From contig NZ_JAAFKG010000052.1 of NCBI RefSeq assembly GCF_013299185.1, positions 1 through 55,746 on the forward strand: 55,746 nucleotides of DNA. Reading direction: 5' to 3'. The notes beneath the pieces are model-generated. The model had not been told where the DNA came from. It saw nothing but the letters and a program-made list of their open reading frames with translations, and ran no database searches. A program made the translations under genes and the position numbers. Shown here piece by piece: positions 51,551 through 55,746 of this stretch (the stretch's first letter is position 1; every line of letters starts with the position of its first letter). Source of the stretch: Microcoleus sp. bin48.metabat.b7b8b9.023. GTDB taxonomy: Bacteria > Cyanobacteriota > Cyanobacteriia > Cyanobacteriales > Microcoleaceae.

Positions 51551-51680
51551 ATTTCCCAAAAATTAGGATTAATTAGGATTAATACAGACAGACATCGCCC
51601 AAATTTCATGTTTGTGCGCTTTTACCACTAAGTTCAGTCACTGTTTGACGGTTGCGATCGAATGTATAATTTATATATAT

Positions 51681-51909
51681 ATCTTTCTCACAAAGATTCG
51701 CGGACGTTGTTGGGCTTGGGCCCTCTTGGTTTAAGGGGTTATATAAGCTGTCAGTCATACCTCATCTTTTTGAGAAAGGCTATAACTCATTCTCAGATAG
51801 GTGAGGTATGACTGTGATTGAAATTATTTGCCTGTATCTTAATGTAATTTATATAAGACTGTAAGAGGGCTGAAGCCCAACAACGTACCTTTATTAAGTG
51901 AGAAAGATG
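51681..51909. repeat. Nested palindromic element, about 230 bp
   Basis: Outer arms: ATCTTTCTCAC and ACGTTGTTGGGCTT...CCCTCTT (51681-51727) pair with AAGAGGG...AAGCCCAACAACGT and GTGAGAAAGAT (51863-51909). An inner hairpin pairs CAGTCATACCTCATC (51752-51766) with GATAGGTGAGGTATGACTG (51795-51813), with a further TGAGAA/TTCTCA stem in its loop. Symmetry of the arms suggests a non-autonomous mobile element or a structured RNA. The rest of the 846-bp gap between nadD and murC (51560-51680, 51910-52405) shows no credible gene. Confidence 0.85.
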
Positions 51910-52405
51910 TATACAGATATGTGAGAAAATACTGTGGTGGCGATCGAGTCAATCTCTGACTTTCAGGAAAAAATGACCGTACCAGCAGATAAATGAGTAA
52001 AAAATGAGCGAACTTTTGTCATACGTGGTAGTGTTTGTAAATCCTGATGGGTTTTACCCTCAATCTTCGTACAAAGGTTGTGGGGCTTTTGCTGCCGTAT
52101 CCCAGCACAGCAGGCGGGTAGAAATAGAAAGAATGCAGGAGATATGCAACCGCCCAAAATTAGTCAGTTAGCCCCGACCCCAGACCCCATTCTCTCTGAC
52201 CTGCAATTTTCGAGTTGTGACTGTTCCGGAAAACTACTCGGTACTAAGTCATATAGGATACAAGACAAACATCTCTACAAGTCCCACAAATCTAGGGACG
52301 CGCAGAGAATTTTGTACAAAATCTCTAGCGAACTGTATCCTGAAAAAACAATTCTTGATATGATATCGCGTGTTATTGGCGTGGTGTGGTGTGTGAGGAG
52401 CGAAA

Positions 52406-53962
52406 ATGCCGAGTTCTGTTGATTTCAGCGGGAGACCATTTCATTTCATCGGCATTGGTGGAATTGGGATGTCAGCCCTTGCCTACATTCTAGCGAAACG
52501 CAAGTTGCCTGTGTACGGCTCCGATATTAAATCGAGTCACATAACCGAGCGCTTGCAAGAAATGGGAGCTCATATTTTTTGGCGTCAAGACGCCAGCAAT
52601 TTTGAAATATTTCAAACGGCCCTCAACGGTAGCAGTCCCGATCGCGGGGCAGCCGAAAAGGCCGTATCCTCGGCAGTCGCTGGCACGGTAGGGACTTCCG
52701 TGGCGACAGCCGAATCTCTCAAATTGAACGGCAAGGGTTCTGGCCCCCAAGCAATTGTGGGATTGCCTCAAGTAGTATGTTCGACGGCAATTCACCCGGC
52801 AAATGCCGAATATCGAGCTGCCCTAGATTTGGAATGTCCGATTTTTCATCGATCGGATGTGTTGGCAGCGTTAATTCAAGATTACCAAAGCATAGCCGTA
52901 GCAGGGACTCACGGCAAAACTACCACTAGCAGCTTAATCGGCTTCATGCTGATGGCTGCGGGTCTGGATCCGACGATCGTGGTAGGAGGCGAGGTAAATG
53001 CTTGGGAAGGCAATGCCCGTTTAGGGGAAGGCCCCTACTTAGTCGCCGAGGCTGATGAATCCGACGGTTCCCTCGTCAAGCTTGCAGCCAAAATTGGCAT
53101 AGTGACGAATGTGGAACTGGATCATCCAGACCATTACGATACCCTCGAACAGGTAATAGACACATTTAAAGTGTTTGCCCAAAACTGTCAAACGTTGGTG
53201 GGCTGCATAGACGACCAAATCGTCAAAGACTCCCTTGCACCGAATGTCAGCTACAGCTTGAATCCGGACAGCGGTGCTGACTACACGGTTTCGGACGTGG
53301 AATACGGCGCCGCCAGCACCAAGGCTGGCATTTGGGAGCGAGGAGCTTTCCTGGGGGAAATGGAGTTGAAGTTGCTCGGCACACACAATCTTAGCAATGC
53401 ACTAGCTGCGGTAGCAGTGGGTCGATTGTTGGGGTTGGAGTTTTCGGCGATCGCCAAAGCGATTGCTGGCTTTGAAGGCGCTCGCCGCCGTTTTGAAGTG
53501 CGGGGTTTTCACAATGACATCCTGTTTGTGGACGACTACGCCCACCACCCCAGCGAAATTCGGGTTACCTTGGCCGCTGCTCGCTTACGCATCGAAGGTA
53601 ACGAAAAGAATTCCAAATCCCGAAGAGTAGTTGCTATTTTTCAACCGCACCGTTACAGCCGAACTCTGACATTTTTGCCAGAATTTGCTCAATCTTTTGG
53701 GGATGCAGATTTGGTTGTCGCTTGCGATATTTATAGTGCTGGGGAACCGAATTTAGGAGAGATTAGCGGGCAGCAGGTTGCTGATTTGATTGCTAAAGAA
53801 GGCCGAGAGGTTGAGTTTCAATCTTCCCTGGAGTCGGTAAGTAAGTTTTTAACCGAAAATCTGCAACCGGGGGATTTGGCTCTGTTTTTGGGTGCTGGCA
53901 ATCTGAATCAGATTATTCCAGAGGTGATGGCTTTTTATCAACAAGCCGATCGCCCGGATTAG
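52406..53962 (+). CDS. murC: UDP-N-acetylmuramate--L-alanine ligase
   Basis: A 518-residue Mur ligase that adds L-alanine to UDP-N-acetylmuramate with ATP in the cytosol, the first peptide step of peptidoglycan synthesis. FHFIGIGGIGMSALAYILAK (UDP-binding), AVAGTHGKTTTSSL (P-loop, about 166-173), EADESDGS and the late FQPHRYSRT are present. The P-loop lies about 40 residues later than in E. coli MurC because of a Ser/Ala/Gly-rich insert at about 72-115 (ALNGSSPDRGAAEKAVSSAV). ATG at 52406 has GAGGAG about seven bases upstream. murB follows 150 bp later on the same strand, as usual in cyanobacteria. Confidence 0.95.
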   Translation: MPSSVDFSGRPFHFIGIGGIGMSALAYILAKRKLPVYGSDIKSSHITERLQEMGAHIFWRQDASNFEIFQTALNGSSPDRGAAEKAVSSAVAGTVGTSVATAESLKLNGKGSGPQAIVGLPQVVCSTAIHPANAEYRAALDLECPIFHRSDVLAALIQDYQSIAVAGTHGKTTTSSLIGFMLMAAGLDPTIVVGGEVNAWEGNARLGEGPYLVAEADESDGSLVKLAAKIGIVTNVELDHPDHYDTLEQVIDTFKVFAQNCQTLVGCIDDQIVKDSLAPNVSYSLNPDSGADYTVSDVEYGAASTKAGIWERGAFLGEMELKLLGTHNLSNALAAVAVGRLLGLEFSAIAKAIAGFEGARRRFEVRGFHNDILFVDDYAHHPSEIRVTLAAARLRIEGNEKNSKSRRVVAIFQPHRYSRTLTFLPEFAQSFGDADLVVACDIYSAGEPNLGEISGQQVADLIAKEGREVEFQSSLESVSKFLTENLQPGDLALFLGAGNLNQIIPEVMAFYQQADRPD

Positions 53963-54112
53963 CTCTCGCCCGCCCCAAGTCGATCGACATGATGGCGGTG
54001 CAGGTTGTACCGACACTGCTGTCTGGCGACTCTCTCAAAACAGTCGCATAAGTTACGCAAACAGAATTTGCTACCACCTCTTCAAGCGAATGTATTTTTA
54101 AGGATTTTCAAG

Positions 54113-55069
54113 ATGGTGACTATATCGAATGACTCCTGTGTGAAGGAAAATCGGCGAGTGTATTCTCCTATTTCTTTGCGGGGAACTGACTGTAAAATTA
54201 ATTCTCAAGTTTCTTTGGCTGGCCTGACTTCTTTCCGAGTCGGCGGCCCGGCTGAGTGGTACGTCGCTCCCCGCAGTCTGGAGGCTTTGCAAGCGAGTTT
54301 TACCTGGGCGCACGATGAAGGGATACCGGTGACTCTCCTAGGCGCGGGTTCTAATTTGTTGGTGAGCGATCGGGGTTTGTCCGGTTTGGTCGTCGCCACT
54401 CGCTACCTGAAACAGGTAAACTTTAATGCAGAAACAGGTCAAGTTACAGCCGGGGCGGGGGAGTCAATCCCCCGCCTCGCTTGGTTGGCGGCTAAGCGGG
54501 GCTGGAAAGGCCTCGAATGGGCAGTTGGCATACCGGGCACTGTGGGAGGGGCTGTGGTGATGAATGCAGGCGCTCACAGGGGCTGTGCTGCTGATATTCT
54601 AGTCAACGCTCGCCTGCTATCTCCTAATGGTAAGGTGGAAATTCTCACACCAGAAGGTTTAGGCTATCGTTACCGGACTTCAGTGTTGCAAGGGGGCGAT
54701 CGACTGGTAACAGAAGCGACTTTCCAGTTGCAGCCGGGATTCGATCGATCGCAAGTCATGGCAGAAACCAATAACAATTTCAGCCAGCGGCGGACAAGTC
54801 AACCCTACCACCTGCCTAGCTGCGGCTCAGTTTTCCGCAACCCCAGCCCCAAGGCAGCAGGCTGGTTAATCGAACAAGCGGGACTGAAGGGATATCAGAT
54901 CGGCGGCGCACAAGTAGCTCAGCGTCATGCTAATTTTATTCTTAACTGCGGGTCAGCAACGGCTAACGATATTTTTCAAGTGATCCGCCACGTTCAACAG
55001 CAAGTCGAGCAGCGGTGGTCGCTGTTGTTGGAGCCAGAAGTTAGAATACTGGGAGAGTTTCCCTCCTAA
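54113..55069 (+). CDS. murB: UDP-N-acetylenolpyruvoylglucosamine reductase
   Basis: A 318-residue FAD-dependent reductase that makes UDP-N-acetylmuramate with NADPH. Motifs: TSFRVGGPAEWYV, TLLGAGSNLLVSDRGL, EWAVGIPGTVGGAVVMNAGA, YRTSVLQ, and CGSVFRNPSPKAAGWLIEQA with the catalytic Ser. An upstream TTG at 54005 keeps the frame but adds 36 unconserved residues; ATG at 54113 has AAGGA at good spacing and is preferred. It forms a probable operon with murC (150 bp) and the YbaB gene (63 bp). Confidence 0.94.
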   Translation: MVTISNDSCVKENRRVYSPISLRGTDCKINSQVSLAGLTSFRVGGPAEWYVAPRSLEALQASFTWAHDEGIPVTLLGAGSNLLVSDRGLSGLVVATRYLKQVNFNAETGQVTAGAGESIPRLAWLAAKRGWKGLEWAVGIPGTVGGAVVMNAGAHRGCAADILVNARLLSPNGKVEILTPEGLGYRYRTSVLQGGDRLVTEATFQLQPGFDRSQVMAETNNNFSQRRTSQPYHLPSCGSVFRNPSPKAAGWLIEQAGLKGYQIGGAQVAQRHANFILNCGSATANDIFQVIRHVQQQVEQRWSLLLEPEVRILGEFPS

Positions 55070-55132
55070 GGCATCATTAGAAGTAACGCGGAAACGGCAC
55101 ACTGCCACCCCACACACCATCACAAACGACTT

Positions 55133-55480
55133 ATGACAAAATCAGGACAAGGATTTGGCTTCGGCTTGGGCAAAATGAAAGAACTGACTGAAGCTTTCAA
55201 AAAAGCTCAGCAGGTTCAAGAAGGAGCTAAAAAGCTCCAAGAAGAGTTGGATGTAATGGAAATTGAGGGAACTGCCGGCGGCGGCTTGGTTAAGGTTTTT
55301 CTCAGCGGCAACCAAGAACCCCGCCGCGTCGAAATCTCACCGGATGCCCTCGGTGAAGGTGCTGATGTGGTTTCTGAACTCGTCACGGTGGCGATGCAGG
55401 ATGCCTACACTAAGTCTACGGCAACGATGCGGGAGAAAATGGAAGAACTGACCGGCGGACTTAATCTCCCCGGTTTCTAA
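55133..55480 (+). CDS. YbaB/EbfC family nucleoid-associated protein
   Basis: A 115-residue small DNA-binding protein that forms a tweezer-like dimer and coats the nucleoid. Family marks: a Gly-rich start ([20 protein letters not shown]), the helix [35 protein letters not shown] and [20 protein letters not shown]. Length is typical. ATG at 55133 with no clear Shine-Dalgarno sequence. In many bacteria ybaB sits with dnaX-recR; here it follows murB, a cyanobacterial arrangement. Confidence 0.92.
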   Translation: MTKSGQGFGFGLGKMKELTEAFKKAQQVQEGAKKLQEELDVMEIEGTAGGGLVKVFLSGNQEPRRVEISPDALGEGADVVSELVTVAMQDAYTKSTATMREKMEELTGGLNLPGF

Positions 55481-55483
55481 GCG

Positions 55484-55545
55484 CTCAGTCAGCAGTCAGC
55501 AGTCATCAGCCATCAGTTGACTGTTGACTTTTGACTGATTAAACT
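55484..55545. repeat. Short CAGTCAG/TTGACTG degenerate tandem repeat
   Basis: CAGTCAGCAGTCAGCAGTC followed by TTGACTGTTGACTTTTGACTG. Imperfect 7-mers related in style to the heptamer array at 49541-49585; the two halves are partly inverted and could pair. Confidence 0.75.
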
Positions 55546-55567
55546 TTCTGGAAAACCCCTATAGTAA

Positions 55568-55623
55568 GGTGCGTCGCCCTACGATCGTTCATGGAACTTG
55601 CAGGTTGTCGAAGGCGACGTACC
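55568..55623. repeat. Inverted repeat, GGTGCGTCGCC family
   Basis: GGTGCGTCGCC (55568-55578) pairs with GGCGACGTACC (55613-55623) with one mismatch. Third member of the family seen at 12607-12665 and 13507-13570. The remaining sequence to the window end shows no gene. Confidence 0.75.
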
Positions 55624-55746
55624 GTTCGTGTTAAACTGAACAAATCTTCATTTGTTCACTCTTGACACTTAATAAAGGTGTTACCTTTAAAGGTGCAACG
55701 GCTGCACTCGCTATCCCTTCTACTGTATAGGCATTAGGGAATACTT

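Noticed and set aside
52078..52422. Plus-strand 114-codon frame before murC
   Set aside because: Overlaps the murC start and its Shine-Dalgarno sequence; composition unlike a protein and no recognisable motif.
54005..54112. Longer N-terminus of MurB from TTG
   Set aside because: The 36 added residues are not like the family, and the ATG at 54113 has a proper AAGGA.

Overview
The window reads as chromosome of a filamentous cyanobacterium of the Oscillatoria/Microcoleus type. The evidence is the very frequent GCGATCGC (HIP1-like) octamer, a Gap2-type Calvin-cycle GAPDH, many short palindromic repeats, and very large TPR-glycosyltransferase proteins. The genus is inference; there is no rRNA or marker gene to fix it. 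I saw no tRNA, rRNA, CRISPR array, prophage or full insertion sequence other than a REP-associated transposase (RAYT).

Layout. (1) 0.2-9.5 kb, mostly minus strand: a tldD/tldE peptidase pair, a coiled-coil protein with two C-terminal membrane helices, a RAYT embedded in a dense field of REP-like palindromes, and a TPR-CHAT (caspase-like) protein. (2) 9.8-15.1 kb: housekeeping and small genes, namely a divergent adenosine-deaminase-family enzyme facing away from purA, two tandem paralogous small proteins of unknown function, ribosomal protein L25 and a Uma2-type nuclease-like protein. (3) 15.4-49.0 kb: a large glycan-assembly island. It has a plus-strand run (TPR-GT2-GT2, TPR, triple methyltransferase, GT2-TPR-novel GT-like), a convergent tight minus-strand run (sulfotransferase, coiled-coil repeat protein, sulfotransferase, 2428-residue multi-GT/methyltransferase, TPR-DUF1796), a lone methyltransferase, and a second minus-strand run (GDP-mannose 4,6-dehydratase, retropepsin-like protease, STELLO/DUF288-like GT, GT-TPR-beta-sandwich-novel GT-like). 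(4) 49.6-55.5 kb: core metabolism and cell wall, namely gap2, nadD, murC, murB and a YbaB/EbfC protein.

How the island may work (inference): gmd makes GDP-4-keto-6-deoxymannose; the many GT2, GT4 and GT-like modules build a heteroglycan or glycosylate protein; methyltransferases and two sulfotransferases decorate it; TPR arrays and coiled coils scaffold the enzymes. No Wzx/Wzy/Wza or ABC exporter is in the window, so export or target is not shown. The most interesting novelty candidate is a paralogous domain of about 400 residues shared by the proteins at 24353-28231 and 42464-46174, joined to TPRs through a linker also found in the TPR-DUF1796 protein.

Signs of recent rearrangement are common: a 127-bp tandem duplication of the tldD tail, a nonsense mutation plus frameshift at the 3' end of the 42464-46174 gene with readable TPR remnant beyond it, a duplicated coiled-coil tail remnant at 28285-28425, and two genes whose 3' ends are written in REP repeat sequence.
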